Source: Mrakia gelida
Taxonomy: Eukaryota; Basidiomycota; Tremellomycetes; Cystofilobasidiales; Mrakiaceae
Length of the DNA stretch: 64,000 bases
Assembly (NCBI GenBank): GCA_024345305.1
Contig: BRON01000005.1
Span: 248,001-312,000, forward strand
Direction of reading: 5' to 3'
Shown here: positions 34,582 through 45,262 of the stretch, piece after piece
How the letters are laid out: each line of letters opens with the position of its first letter
Position numbering within the stretch: the stretch's first letter is position 1
The notes under the pieces: model-generated
What the model was told of the DNA's origin: nothing
Databases searched by the model: none
Seen by the model: the letters and a program-made list of their open reading frames with translations, nothing else
Program-made: the position numbers and the translations under genes

Positions 34582-36421
34582 ATGTCCTCCTCCCTCACCG
34601 CCGCCGAAAACATCGCTCGAGCCGCTCGCGAAGCCTACGAGGCCTCTCAGCTTTTGGACCCTAAGGAGCGGGATCTCGCTCTGTTCAAGATTCGAGATCT
34701 CCTCCTCGAACGGAGACAGGATATCCTCGAGGCGAACCAGAAGGATCTTGATGTGAGCTCGCTCTTTCTCTCCCTCCCTTCCTTCCTTCTCCCCTTCCCT
34801 CCCTCCCTCCCCCCCCCCTCTCGCTCACACTCTTTTCTCTCCTTCGTTCGCTTTGGCTGCTAGGCCGCCCAACCCCTCGTCGACTCTGGCAAACTTTCTT
34901 CCTCGTTGTTCTCTCGACTTAGCTTACAATCTAGCTCCAAATTCGACACTCTCCTCACTGGGATCACGGACGTTGCTGCTCTTCCCTGCCCTACGGATCA
35001 GGTCACCTACGCCAGGGAGCTCGATCAGGATTTGGAACTCTACAGGGTTACCTGTCCCATCGGAGTTTTGTTGGTTATCTTTGAGGCGAGACCGGAGGTG
35101 GTGGTTAACATTGCGGCTTTGGCGTTGAAGAGTGGTGAGTCCATCCTTTCTCTCTCTTTCTTCGTCCTTCGTTCTTCTTTTTAGCTCGTCTCGAGCTCTA
35201 CGAACAGGACGAGCCGAAGCTGATTCATCGCCGTTGCTCGTTTGGACGTCTCTAGGAAACGCTGCTATCCTCAAACCCGGACGAGAATCCGCCCACACCA
35301 CCGCCATCCTCTCCTCTCTCATCCAACAAGCTCTCGCTCAAACTCCCTTCCCTTCAACCTTCATCCAAACCGTCTCCACTCGAGATGAGATCTCAGCTCT
35401 CCTCTCCCAGGATCGATACATCGACTTGGTCATGCCTAGAGGAGGAGCAGCTCTCGTTCGATCCATCAAGGATCAGACCAAGATTCCGGTGATGGGTCAC
35501 GCAGATGGGCTTTGCCATCTCTACCTCGACGAGACTGCCGTGAAGGAGAAGGCTGAGAGGATTGTTGTGGATTCGAAGGTGAACACCGAAACCTGTTCTT
35601 TGTTTTGAACCTGGAGTTAGGAGAGAGAGAGAGGGAAAGAGCGAAGGAAGGAGCTGTCGTCGAGCTCGCGAGCTCACTTTCTCCCTCCCTCCCTCTCTCC
35701 CTTCTCAGCTCAACTACCCAGCAGCCTGCAACTCCCTCGAAACCCTCCTCATCCACACCTCTCTCCTCTCCACCCTCTGGCCCTCCCTCTCCCTCCACCT
35801 CCTCTCACACAACATCACCCTCATCTGCGACCCTCCCACCCTCTCCGCCATCCCCCCAACCCATCAATCTCCTCACCTCCTCCTCGCCTCGACCCCAGAA
35901 ACATACCACACCGAACACCTCGCGCCGACCCTCTCCGTCATGGTCGTGGGATCCCTCGCGGAAGCGATCAAACATATCAACTCCCACTCCAGCCACCATA
36001 CGGATACGATCGTGACCGAGGACGAGAAGAGCGTGTCGACGTTCACCAAGGGTGTGGATTCGGCGGGGGTGTTCGTTAATGCGAGTACGAGGTTCTCGGA
36101 TGGGTTCAGGTATGGGTTTGGGACGGAGGTGGGGATTAGTACGGGGAAGACCCATGCGAGAGGGCCGGTCGGGTTGGATGGACTTTGTATGTGAGTCGCG
36201 CGCGTCGAGTCGCTTCTTCGTTTCGCTTTCGTTTTTTTCCTTGCCTCGCTCGGACGCTGACTCTTTTTCGTTCTCGTTGTGCTACGTTCTTTCGTCGCCT
36301 CAGCTACAAATACCTCGTCCGAAGCAAAGCAGACGGAGGACACACCGCTGGGGAGTTCCAGCAGGAGGGAGGGAAGAAGCTCGTTCATAAGGTCATTCAG
36401 GCGACGAAGGCTCCGTTCTAG
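34582..36421 (+). CDS. PRO2: Gamma-glutamyl phosphate reductase
   Basis: Five exons give about 460 residues. Family motifs: NIARAAREAYEASQLLDPKE, RDLLLERRQDILEANQKDL, YRVTCPIGVLLVIFEARPEV, ALKSGNAAILKPGRESAHT, IDLVMPRGGAALVRSI, IPVMGHADGLCHLYLD, LNYPAACNSLETLLIH (catalytic Cys) and FSDGFRYGFGTEVGISTG. The enzyme makes glutamate-5-semialdehyde for proline in the cytosol. It is the third gene of glutamate-derived amino-acid synthesis in this window, 5 kb from acetylglutamate kinase. The exon in the region of 35700-35940 is Thr/Pro/His-rich and shows weaker conservation. Start by the first ATG with an ACCATG context. Confidence 0.93.
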
Positions 36422-36586
36422 AAACCTACCATCGTCTCTATCTACATCCTTTCGGTCTTTCTCAAACCCTTCTTGTCTCGAAAACCCTCTCACTGAGGAA
36501 AAAAAAGACGGTCGAAACTCCATCTCCCTCAGCTCGCGCTCCCTCCCTCCCAACCCCCATCTCTCTCCTCTCCCCCTCCCTCACCA

Positions 36587-37055
36587 ATGCCTCCCACTCC
36601 CTCCCTCCCCAGACCCACATCCGCCTCCCTTTCCCTCGCCGCCAACGCAGGCCGTAAACCTCTCACCCCCCACCCTCATCCGATCCGATCGTTCGCTGCT
36701 GCTACGAAGGAGTGTTCAGCTTCGGTGAGCTCAACCTCTCCCTCCCCTTCCTTCGTTTCCTCGTCCCTCACCCTCCGCCCCAAACTAGTTTCTGATTTGA
36801 GTCCGGGTTTTTGCGGGACGTTCGCAGAGCTTGGCATACGGAGAATGCATCATGAAGGGCTACAAGGATGTAGAGAAGGGGATGTGCAAGGAGGAGTTTG
36901 GGAGGTTCAAGGGATGTGTGGAGGTCAGTCCTTCTCGGTTTCCTTTCGTTTGAAGAAGGATCGAGCATAGGTTGGCCAAGGGAGGGACAGCATAGCTGAT
37001 TCGGGTTGGTTTGATTGCGTTGGGATTACAGAAGGTGATGGGAAGGAAGTGGTAG
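36587..37055 (+). CDS. Twin CX9C mitochondrial protein, NDUFAF8-like
   Basis: Three exons give about 84 residues. The N-terminal half is rich in Pro, Ser and Arg (MPPTPSLPRPTSASLSLAAN). The folded part has two exact CX9C motifs: CSASSLAYGEC and CKEEFGRFKGC, joined by a short basic linker (IMKGYKDVEKGM). A small last exon gives KVMGRKW. Twin CX9C proteins are oxidised by Mia40 in the intermembrane space. The pattern AYG-C then C-EF-..C resembles human NDUFAF8, a complex I assembly factor; the match is short. Splice sites are canonical (GTGAGC..GCAG, GTCAGT..ACAG). Confidence 0.75.
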
Positions 37056-38060
37056 AGCTTCGCGAAGCATGAGGGAGGAGTGGGGCAGAGATGGGATCGA
37101 TTCGAGGTGAGCTCGTTTCCTTCTCTCTTTGCTTCTATTGTCAGGATTGTAGCTCCAAGCACAACCACGACTCGTCTCTCAGCTCCAGCTGACGCTTTCC
37201 TTCCTATCATCCTCGTTCGTCGCTGCAGGAAGAGCTCAAGAAGGAGGCTCGAGCTCATCGATCCGGACCGCAACCCCGTCGGACCTCACCATCTCCCTCC
37301 CTCGTTACTCCTTCTCGCCTTTCCATCCCTTCGTTCATCCTCAGCACCTACCACTCTCCACCACCTCACCTCTTCAAACGCTCCCTACCACACCGCCTCA
37401 GCTTTCTCTCCCACGTGTGGTCTCGATCAGCCCTCGACGGACGACTCGGGTTCGCAGTCCAACCTCGTCTCTCCCTCGACGCGCCCGCGACTTCAGGACA
37501 GTTCAGGAGGTTGTTGCGCTTTCGTAAAGGCAACGAGAGGCAGTGCATGGATGCACTATTTTGGGTGGGAGGCTAGCTGGGAGGGCTGCAGGACGAGGGG
37601 AACGGTCGGGGACTCGTTGGGGGGTTGAAGGCGACGCGTCGAGATAGGTTTCTTCGAGCTCGTTTGATCGCGATGGATGTTGTTTCGGCACTTCGTCGTC
37701 CTCTCTCTGCACTTTGGGAGTATACAGATCGAGCATGAGCTATACTCGGGCGAGCAGGACATGGCGGAGATCAAGAGAAACGGGGTCGAGGACGAGCGAC
37801 GATCTCTCGCCTTCGTCGTTGACGAGCTTCTCCTGCTTGACTTCTCCCTCGCTCTCTAGTATTCGTTCGCAACCTCGCTTCGAGTACGATCTCGCAAAAC
37901 CTTCACTTCCTCAATCGAAAGTCTGGAAACAAACCCTCAAAGCTCAGCAAAAACAACAGCTCGCTCGCTCTCGGTTTCCATGAAAATGCGGTGACCTTCT
38001 CCACTCATCATCATCCCTTTTTCTCCTCCCTCCCTGCTTCCTTCCAACAAACACACCACC
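37056..38060. other. 1-kb interval with one canonical intron, no confident gene
   Basis: A plus-strand intron fits at 37107-37228 (GTGAGC, CTGAC branch site, TGCAG). Downstream all three frames stay open for over 100 codons because the sequence is C/T-rich, so frame choice fails. The simplest reading is a spliced 3' UTR of the CX9C gene. A short intron-containing gene starting at 37069 or 37091 is the alternative. From 37640 to 38060 nothing was recognised except the leader of the mannosyltransferase gene. Confidence 0.4.
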
Positions 38061-40695
38061 ATGACCGCACTCTTAACCGCCTACCTCTCTCGCCCTAAAC
38101 CTCTCATCCTCGTCGGCTTCATCTTCCTCCTCGTCTCCTCGTTCGGTATTTGGTCCACCAACTACTCCCTCGAAACAGTCCTCGACGACCTCACGACGAG
38201 CGGCGGCAGTGATCTTTCGGGATGGGGATCAGCAGGACCTCCTCCTCGAACTGGACCTAAAACTTCAGCAGCTGTGGATTCGACTGTCGGGCTCGTCGAA
38301 GAGGTCGGGGGTGGGGAGAGGAGGAGAAAGGCGAACGCTGTGAGTGGAGTGGGAGAGAAGAAGATGGGGGAGGGAGGAGAGGTCGAGCTCAACATTGGAG
38401 CTGATCGTTTCGACACTTCTTTGGATGGGTTGTAGACTTTCGTGGTGCTCGTGAGGAACGAGGAACTATATGTAAGCTCTTGCTATCCCTGACGCCGATC
38501 GAGACAAAGCAACGACTGATCTTCCTCCTCTGTTGCCGCTCACAGAAAGTACGTCCCCTCGGAGTCGGTCAGCTCCTCGTCTTCCCTCTCTTCTCTCGCG
38601 CTGATCTCCCTCCTCCAATCTTCTCGCCTTCAGCTACTAGATCCCATGCAGGTCAGTCTCTTCATCTCGTCTCTCTCGCCCTGAGACTACTCGAGCTAAA
38701 TCTTCCCTCTGCCCGACGGTCTACAGCAAATGGAAGACCGATGTGAGCTCGCAGCTCCTCCTCCCCTCTCCTCTCCCTCGTCGCAGTCTCCTTCGTCTCC
38801 TCTCTTCCAGAATGCTGTTCGAAGCTTCCCTTGCTCAAACTCAAACCGAACTTTGCCCGTGTTGTTTTGTTCTCAGTCAACCACTGGGCTGGTGAGTTTT
38901 GCAGGAGCTTTCGTGTGTCACTCGAGGCGTCGCTGACGCTCACCCTCCCTCCTTCGATCTGTTTCTCGCTCAGGCTACGACTACGTCTTCCTCAACGACC
39001 AGCCTTTCTCGGAGGAGTTCATAAAGTGAGATGCTCGTCTTGTCGTGAGGCTTTTGGAGGAAACATGTAGCTGATCTTCAAACGTCTTCGCGTCGAACCA
39101 GACACACGTCTGCGATCGCGTCGACGAAGACTCAGTACGGGTTGATCGAGCCTGAGATATGGAACCAGCCTGAGTGGTGAGTGCTGGTAATAATCCTTAC
39201 TGAGAGAGTGCGTCGCTGATCTTGGGTGCGTTTCGTTCACGCAGGATCGACGAGGAGAGAGCGACGGCTGGACGCGCCGACCTTAAAGCTCAGGTGAGTC
39301 TCCTCGTCCCCGTTTCCCTTTCGGAGACCGAAAAAGCTCAAGATAACACCTTGCGCTTCGTTTATCTTGCAGAACATGTGAGTTTCGACCCTTTCTCAGC
39401 TCTGACGCACCTGGTCGCTGACTCTCCGCCTTCGACTTCGACGCGTCCAGAATCTACGCCGACTCGATCTCGTATCGAAACATGTGCCGCTTCAACGCCG
39501 GATTCTACTATCGACACCCTCTGCTGCTCCCATACCGTTTTGCCTGGCGCTTCGAACCAGAAGGCGAGTTCATTCCCCTTAAGTTCGACATCGCGTCTCG
39601 TGCTCAACCTGACCTCTTGTTCCTTCTTTTCAACAGTCAAGTTCTTCTGTGACATCTCGGACGACCCCTTCCTCGTTTTAGAACAGGAGAAGAAGGTGTA
39701 TGGCTTCACCGTCACGGTCTTCGAGTTCCTCGCGTGAGTTCGACTTCGTCATTTCTAGAGCGCGGTCGTCCTGTCCTTTGGCTCTGACTGGCCCGCCTGT
39801 TTCTCGCCTTCTGACAGCACAATACCTTCTCTATGGGAAGCGGGAGTCCTTCCTCGCTTCTCAGTCCCTCTTCACTCATACTCGAGCGCGACTGACACGT
39901 CTTGTCGATTCGTTCTGACAGCACGAAAGAGTTCATCGAGCTTTACCCTCAACATCTCGCCAAGGACAACTCGATGGACTACATCTCAGACGATGGAGGA
40001 GTCTCGTACAATGGCTGCCATTTCTGGACGAACTTCGAAATCGTCGACATGTTCGTCTTTTCGTTTTCCACTTTCGCGGCTGGCGTCGTCCTTCGTCTCG
40101 CCCTTTCGCCTGATGCCTCTCTCCCACGTGACTGACTTCCACCGCCTCGGTTTCATCAGGGATTTCTGGCGTGCACCAGCCTACTCGGACTACTTCGATT
40201 TCCTCGACAGGAAAGGAGGATTCTATTGTTCGTTCCCCGCTCCCTCGTCCCTTCGACTCTTGCCTTCGAGCTGACTTCGCTTTATTTTCCGACTTTGAGA
40301 CGAGCGATGGGGAGACGCTCCCGTTCACAGCTTAGCAATTGCCCTCTTCGCTCCCAAAGGATCCGTCAAGTTCTTCGTTCGTCCCTCTCGTCGCGTCGTC
40401 CTCGTCTCTTACCTCGACTCTCGCTGACTCGTTGTACCTTTCCCTCATTATCAGAGCGAGGTCGGATACCAACATACTCACGTCATACGATGTCCAGTAG
40501 GAGAGGCTCACGTGAAAGGGAGATGTTCGTGTCGAGAGAGCGAGGTCAGCTCGATTCAACTTGGTTTTGTTTTGTTCGACGGACGACGCTGACGCTTCCT
40601 CTTCGCTCTCGCAGAACTTCGACAATCAAGGCTGGTCCTGTTTGAACAAGTGGAAAGGTATCCAACCTGGCCAGTCATGGTTCGGTTCGCCGTAG
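38061..40695 (+). CDS. GT15 alpha-1,2-mannosyltransferase (KRE2/KTR family), copy A
   Basis: About 17 exons. The N-terminus is a type II anchor (PLILVGFIFLLVSSFGIWST), then a Gly/Ser stem. The catalytic region begins ANATFVVLVRNEELY and continues EDRFNHWAGYDYVFLNDQPF, SAIASTKTQYGLIEPEIW, IYADSISYRNMCRFNAGFYY, VKFFCDISDDPFLVLEQEKK, YGFTVTVFEF, NSMDYISDDGGVSYNGCHFW, DYFDFLDRKGGFYYERWGDA and CPVGEAHVKGRCSCRES, all characteristic of GT15 Golgi enzymes that extend O- and N-glycans. Odd points: micro-exons of 3 nt (38546) and 5 nt (39373), a GC donor at 39564 and an apparent GG donor at 39842. The last casts some doubt on expression as a full protein. Copy B starts at 45263. Confidence 0.85.
38546..38548 (+). 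other. 3-nt micro-exon (AAA, Lys) of mannosyltransferase copy A
   Basis: It is needed to keep ten residues between NEEL and EDRF, the spacing of the GT15 family. The flanking introns (38472-38545 and 38549-38633) each have a complete set of signals: GTAAGC..CTGAT..CACAG and GTACGT..CTGAT..TTCAG. Skipping it keeps frame but removes one residue. Confidence 0.6.
39373..39377 (+). other. 5-nt micro-exon (AACAT) of mannosyltransferase copy A
   Basis: Between introns 39294-39372 and 39378-39450. With it the chain reads AQ-N-I-IYADSISYRN in frame; without it the frame is lost. Copy B has the same arrangement. Confidence 0.75.
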
Positions 40696-41089
40696 CTGGG
40701 AAGTCGACGAAGTCTCGACGACGAAACCAAAACTGAACGCGTCTTTGAGAGACGCGCCGAGAGACAGAGGACGCTTCTTTTACGATCAGCGACGACAGAT
40801 GAGCTAGAGCTAGACATGCAGACCAAGATATATGATCACCAGTCTCTCGCATCAGACGCTCTCGAACGGAAAGCAAGAAGGACGAGAAAACCGACGCGTC
40901 GAGTTCGCACATCATCGATCTCTTCGAGATGACGAAGGCTACGAGCTCTTCCGGAGAGCAGTCCCTAAGTTCTGGAAGCTCTTCCTCTCCGACAGGAACC
41001 TGCAGTCGGGCGACGAATCAAGGGAAGTTGAAGTCAGCTCGCGCTCGCGTCTCGCCTACTCGCTTGCCCTCCTTTCCCCCCGTTCGAAC
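40696..41089. other. Convergent intergenic region
   Basis: Between the stop of mannosyltransferase copy A and the stop of RFT1. No gene was seen; it includes one ACGCGT palindrome near 40892. Confidence 0.45.
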
Positions 41090-43228
41090 TCACAAAACTC
41101 CCAGACAGCCAACACCTAACACCCCTCCCACCCCAACATGCCCCACTAAAGCCTTCATGCCTCCTTTCCCCTCTCCAAAGAACCATCTCTCGCTCAACCT
41201 CACGACCACCGCCGACACGCCCAGCGCAACCCAAACTCCCCTCCTCGGAACAACCTCCTTCCACCCGACCCCTCCACCCCCACCCTGGTTCCTCACCCAC
41301 TTTGGGATGAAGAGAACGGCGACGAACAAGATCCTGCAAACCATGTTGACGCAGTTGCTCCAAACGAGCGCCGTCTCTGCTCCCCCTCCTCCCGCTCCTC
41401 CTCGTCGAGTCAGCCCTCCCGCCACCGCCGCTCCAACCACCACACACCCAACCATCGCTCGACTCTGCCTTCCCAAGTCCTCCCCGTCCGCTGTGGCCGA
41501 GAAGAACGCTTCGAGGAACCCGTTGGCGGACAGGAGAGGGAGGTAGAACGCGTAGACTTGAAGGATCGCGAGCGGCGTGGCGAGCTGGGTGGGTGACCAG
41601 GAGGGAAGGAGGAGAGGGAGGAGATGAGGAAGGTAGGGTGGGAGGAAGGCGGGAAGGAGGAGGAAGAGGTGGGAGGATTGGCGGAGGAGGGTGGAGAGGA
41701 GGAGGAGGGAGGTGTTGGCGGAAGAGGAAGAGGAGGAGGAGGTCGCGGGAGAGGAGGTCGATGAGGGAGTGGTGGTGGTCGAGATTTTGGAGAAGTAGAG
41801 ACGGGAGGTTTCCTCGAGGGGTTGGAAGATGATTCGGGCGACGAGGGAGCCTGGGTGAAAGCGAAGCAGGGAGGCGCGTCAGCGAAAGGAGACGAGACGC
41901 ACGACGAAGGAGCGTCAAGAGTAGAGGAAACGAGAGCAAGGGAAGGAAGAGACAAGGAGAGTGGTATGGAGAGGACTTACCGTAGTTGGTAGCGATGGCA
42001 TATCCGCCTTGATCCTTCAACGGGCTGATCCTCGAAACGATGATTCGATCTCCCTCGGTGAGGAAGTGTTTGAAGACCGATTGGAGGGTCATGGCTTTGG
42101 CGAGGGCATAGGACTCGAGGTCAAAGTAGGAGGCCAGCACTTTATTCTCTCTGTAGGGAAGAGAAAAGGGGAGAAGGCGAGAGGAAGAGTCAGGACGGAA
42201 AGGGAAGACGCGCCGTGGACGAATCGAAAGATCGAGACTCACCCTCCCTTCTTCTTCTCCTTCTTCTCCTCAATCCTCCTCGGAATCCACATCCCGATCG
42301 CCTTCTCCCCACCTCCAAACTCCAACGCGAACCTCCCCAAGATCACAGCTCCGTAACTCGCCTGCCCAATCCCAAACGCCAACAACGCTCTCTCCCCTCC
42401 CAGCAGCACCACGCTCGCGAGGGTGACCACGGCTTTGACGATCACGGCTGCTCCTTCCGCTTGGACTCTGACTTTGAGGTTGAGATCCGACTGGAGTTGG
42501 ATGTGGTAGGGCTCCGAGAGGAGTTCGAGGAGGTAGCTCGTGAAGTGAAGACCGAGGGAGGCGAGGAAGTAGGGTTGAGAGGAGGTCGAGAAGGGTGTGT
42601 AGTGGAGGTAAAGAGGTAGGAGAAGTGATGAGAGGGCTATGAAGAGTGGGAGTGGGAGGAGGGAGAGGTTGAGGGATTTTTGACGACGAGTGGCGACGGC
42701 GAGGGCGTCCGACGAGGAGGACGACGATGGGTTGGCCGAGGAGTTGCCTCGAAGCAGAGCTCCTCGGACTCCCTCTCTCGAGAGGAAGAGGAGTGTCGAG
42801 CCAATGAGATCGAACTGGATCGCCGCTGTTCCGAAGACCTCTGGGGACGCGAAGGTGAGGAGGGCTTGGTTGAGGGTGAAGGTGATGATTCGGGAGAGGA
42901 GTTGGAGGAGGACGAGAGAGCGGGCTGAGAGGAGGGAGGTCGAGAGGAGAGATGGAGCTGGAATATAAAGTAAAGGAGAAGAGTTAGAAGAGGACGGTGA
43001 AGCGAGAGTGGCAAGGAGAGGAGGTCGAGACGTACGAGACGAGACGGCCGACGACAGACGGCGAGCGTCGAGATGGTTGACGTCGAGCTCAACGGTTTCC
43101 TTCGTAGATCCTCCGGAAACATCTCGAGCTGGCAAACCCTTCTTGTCACCTTCCATAACCCCTCCAATGTCATTTGAGTCCTTGTCCTCCCCTACTGGCT
43201 TCCCTCTTCGTCGTTGAACGTCGGGCAT
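41090..43228 (-). CDS. RFT1: RFT1 oligosaccharide-lipid translocation protein
   Basis: Four exons. An acidic N-terminus (MPDVQRRRGKPVGEDKDSND) precedes the multi-pass region: LVLLQLLSRIITFTLNQALL, SPEVFGTAAIQFDLIGSTLL, FLSREGVRGALLRG, LLELLSEPYHIQLQSDLNLK and RVQAEGAAVIVKAVVTLA. The second half has ASYFDLESYALAKAMTLQSV, KHFLTEGDRIIVSRIS and QGGYAIATNYGSLVARIIFQ, which is the RFT1 core. Several further spans end in VLGVGCLGVL. RFT1 is needed for Man5GlcNAc2-PP-dolichol to reach the ER lumen for N-glycosylation. It lies between two mannosyltransferase genes. Confidence 0.92.
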
Positions 43229-43667
43229 CTCGTTTCTCCTTCCTTCTGTGCTGCTGTCCGCTTCTGAGCTCGTTGCTGCTTGTCGTTTCGCGATTCGAGT
43301 AGGTTTGACGACGGATCCGGATAGATGGAGATCTTGAGACGACGATGGAATGGTCGGGTATAGATCTCTGATCCTCTGTGTTGAGCGTTGACGTCAAAAG
43401 GAAGGAGGGAAGGCGAAATCAACTTGGCGGACGAAGCTCACCTTTCGCTTCGTGTCCTCCTTCTTCCCTTCCCTTCAACGCTCAGCTTCTCTTTTTGGAC
43501 CGACCGTATAGACAGGCTCTCTACTTCTCTGCTCGTGCTCTCTCTCCCCTGGAACCCCCTCCTCGACTCCTCCCTCGGATCGTAACGAGCTCAGCTCTTC
43601 GGTCCTTCTCCGGACCTTCCTTCCCTCCCCCCCCCCCTTCCCTCCCTCCCCCTCGCCTTCGTCGACG
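43229..43667. other. Divergent promoter, RFT1 (-) and Dsc4-like gene (+)
   Basis: C/T-rich on the plus strand toward 43667, including a long C run at about 43629. No gene was recognised. Confidence 0.45.
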
Positions 43668-44796
43668 ATGCCACCATCTCCGAGGGATCCCATGCTCAAG
43701 AAAAAGAGGATGGACTTCGTCTCGCAGGTGGGTCTCATCTCTGATCTGTAATGCTCCCTCTCCAGGGCTCAGCCAGGCTGACTCTCGCTGCTCGTCCGAC
43801 CGCTCTCTCACCAGCTCGACAAGTCCATCTTCGCCCTCATCGTCTTCTCCTACTTCTTACACCCCTCCATGTTCATCCTCTTGTCACGAGGGATAACTCA
43901 AACTCGTAAGTTCATTCACACCCCATAGAATCTAGGCTGAAGCTGACCCGACCTGGTCCGTTCGCACAGAGATCTCCCGTCCTCACGAGTCTCATCCAAC
44001 CTCAACTCTTCGGACGATGACCACCCTCCTCCTCTCCAATTTCATCATCACGACCCTCTACATCATCATGTTCGGACCCAACGGATCCGAAACAGAGGTC
44101 AAGGGGATCTTCTTGGACTTCGTAGGACAAGGTGAGCTCGCACAACGCCCTCTCCTCCTTTGAGCTCGAGCTCACGCCATCTTCCCTTCCCTCCTTTGTT
44201 TTGATGTTTTAGCCACGCCGTCGTCACCTCTCCACCTCCACACCCTCTCCGTCATCCTTCTCATCCTCCAATCTCTCTGTTTGCTGGTAGCTTTCGAATC
44301 GACACCTTTCCTCAAACTCTTTCCCTCCCCTCCAACATCGACGGCAACAAGCCTCCTCGTCCCTCCGCCAACCACTTCCGCTACCTCACCAGCGGCTCCA
44401 CCCCATCCCATCCCCATCCCAGGACGTCCGTCCCTCCGTTCGACACCTCTCAGTCCTCCTCCAGCTCCTCCACCGCCGCCGCTCGAACCAGACGACCCTC
44501 CCACTCCCGGACTTCAAGACGGCGACGAAGCTGAGGGCGAGGAGGAGAAGGAGGACTTCCTCTCCCTCTTCCTTCCTTCTCGGATACGGAGAAGACCACT
44601 ACTACCTTCACGGTCAACGGAGGAGGCTGACGAAGGTGCGGGGTTGCTAGACGAGGCTGATTGGGGAAAGGAGGAGGACGAGGAAGTCGAGACGGACGAC
44701 GAGGACGAGGAGGGAGGTGGGAGCATCATGGTTCTCAGAGGAGTGGCGACGCTGGGGAGGCTGTTGGGGTTTACATGGGGTTTAGGAGGAGATTGA
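43668..44796 (+). CDS. DUF1746 membrane protein, Dsc4-like
   Basis: Four exons give about 300 residues. The N-terminal domain LDKSIFALIVFSYFLHPSMF, ILLSRGITQTQISRPH matches the DUF1746 pattern (L...IY....YY.D.S.F.LL.R...Q). Further spans are MTTLLLSNFIITTLYIIMFG and HTLSVILLILQSLCLLVAF. The rest is Pro-rich (PPPAPPPPPLEPDDPPTP) then acidic (EEDEEVETDDEDEEGGG). DUF1746 is the domain of Dsc4, a subunit of the Golgi Dsc/Tul1 ubiquitin ligase of S. pombe; this link is moderate. The start is the first ATG. Confidence 0.65.
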
Positions 44797-45262
44797 TGGA
44801 TGCTGTGAAGTTCCTTGGGGGACTGGAAAAGGGGGAGAGAGAGGAGAGGGACGCGTCGCGTCGAGCGGAGTCGCCAGCTTCAATCCCTGCTTTCTGACTG
44901 AGGACGAGCTCAGAGGGCTGGATTCGCACAGAGAGGGGAGAGTGTAAGGATCTGAGTGAGCTTTCACTCTCGCTCACAGGAGAGAAGGAGGGAGAGCGCC
45001 CTCTGAGGCGACGCGATTGACGACGGCAAAAACACGACGCGTCTCGTCGTTCGGACCCCTCGACGTAGCTCTGCGAAGGCGTCAAAGTCGATATTTTTCA
45101 GCCGATCAGTGAATATAGTCCAGAATTGAGCTTGAAGACTTGGAAAAACAGGCGATCTCGCAGCCCTCGCTCTCCTTTCCCTCGTCGTCCCCCTCGAACC
45201 TCCAACTCAACTCCAACGCTCACCTTCCTTCTCTCCCCCTCCTTCCTCCCCAAGGGTCTCCC
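44797..45262. other. Intergenic, presumed promoter of mannosyltransferase copy B
   Basis: A mixed stretch with an inverted-repeat-poor leader that turns C/T-rich after 45160. An open frame from 45126 runs into the gene but its codons and context favour ATG 45263. Nothing else was recognised. Confidence 0.4.

Noticed and set aside
37229..37640. Protein-coding gene in the C/T-rich stretch after the CX9C gene
   Set aside because: Three frames are open at once because stops are rare in C/T-rich DNA; no frame stands out.
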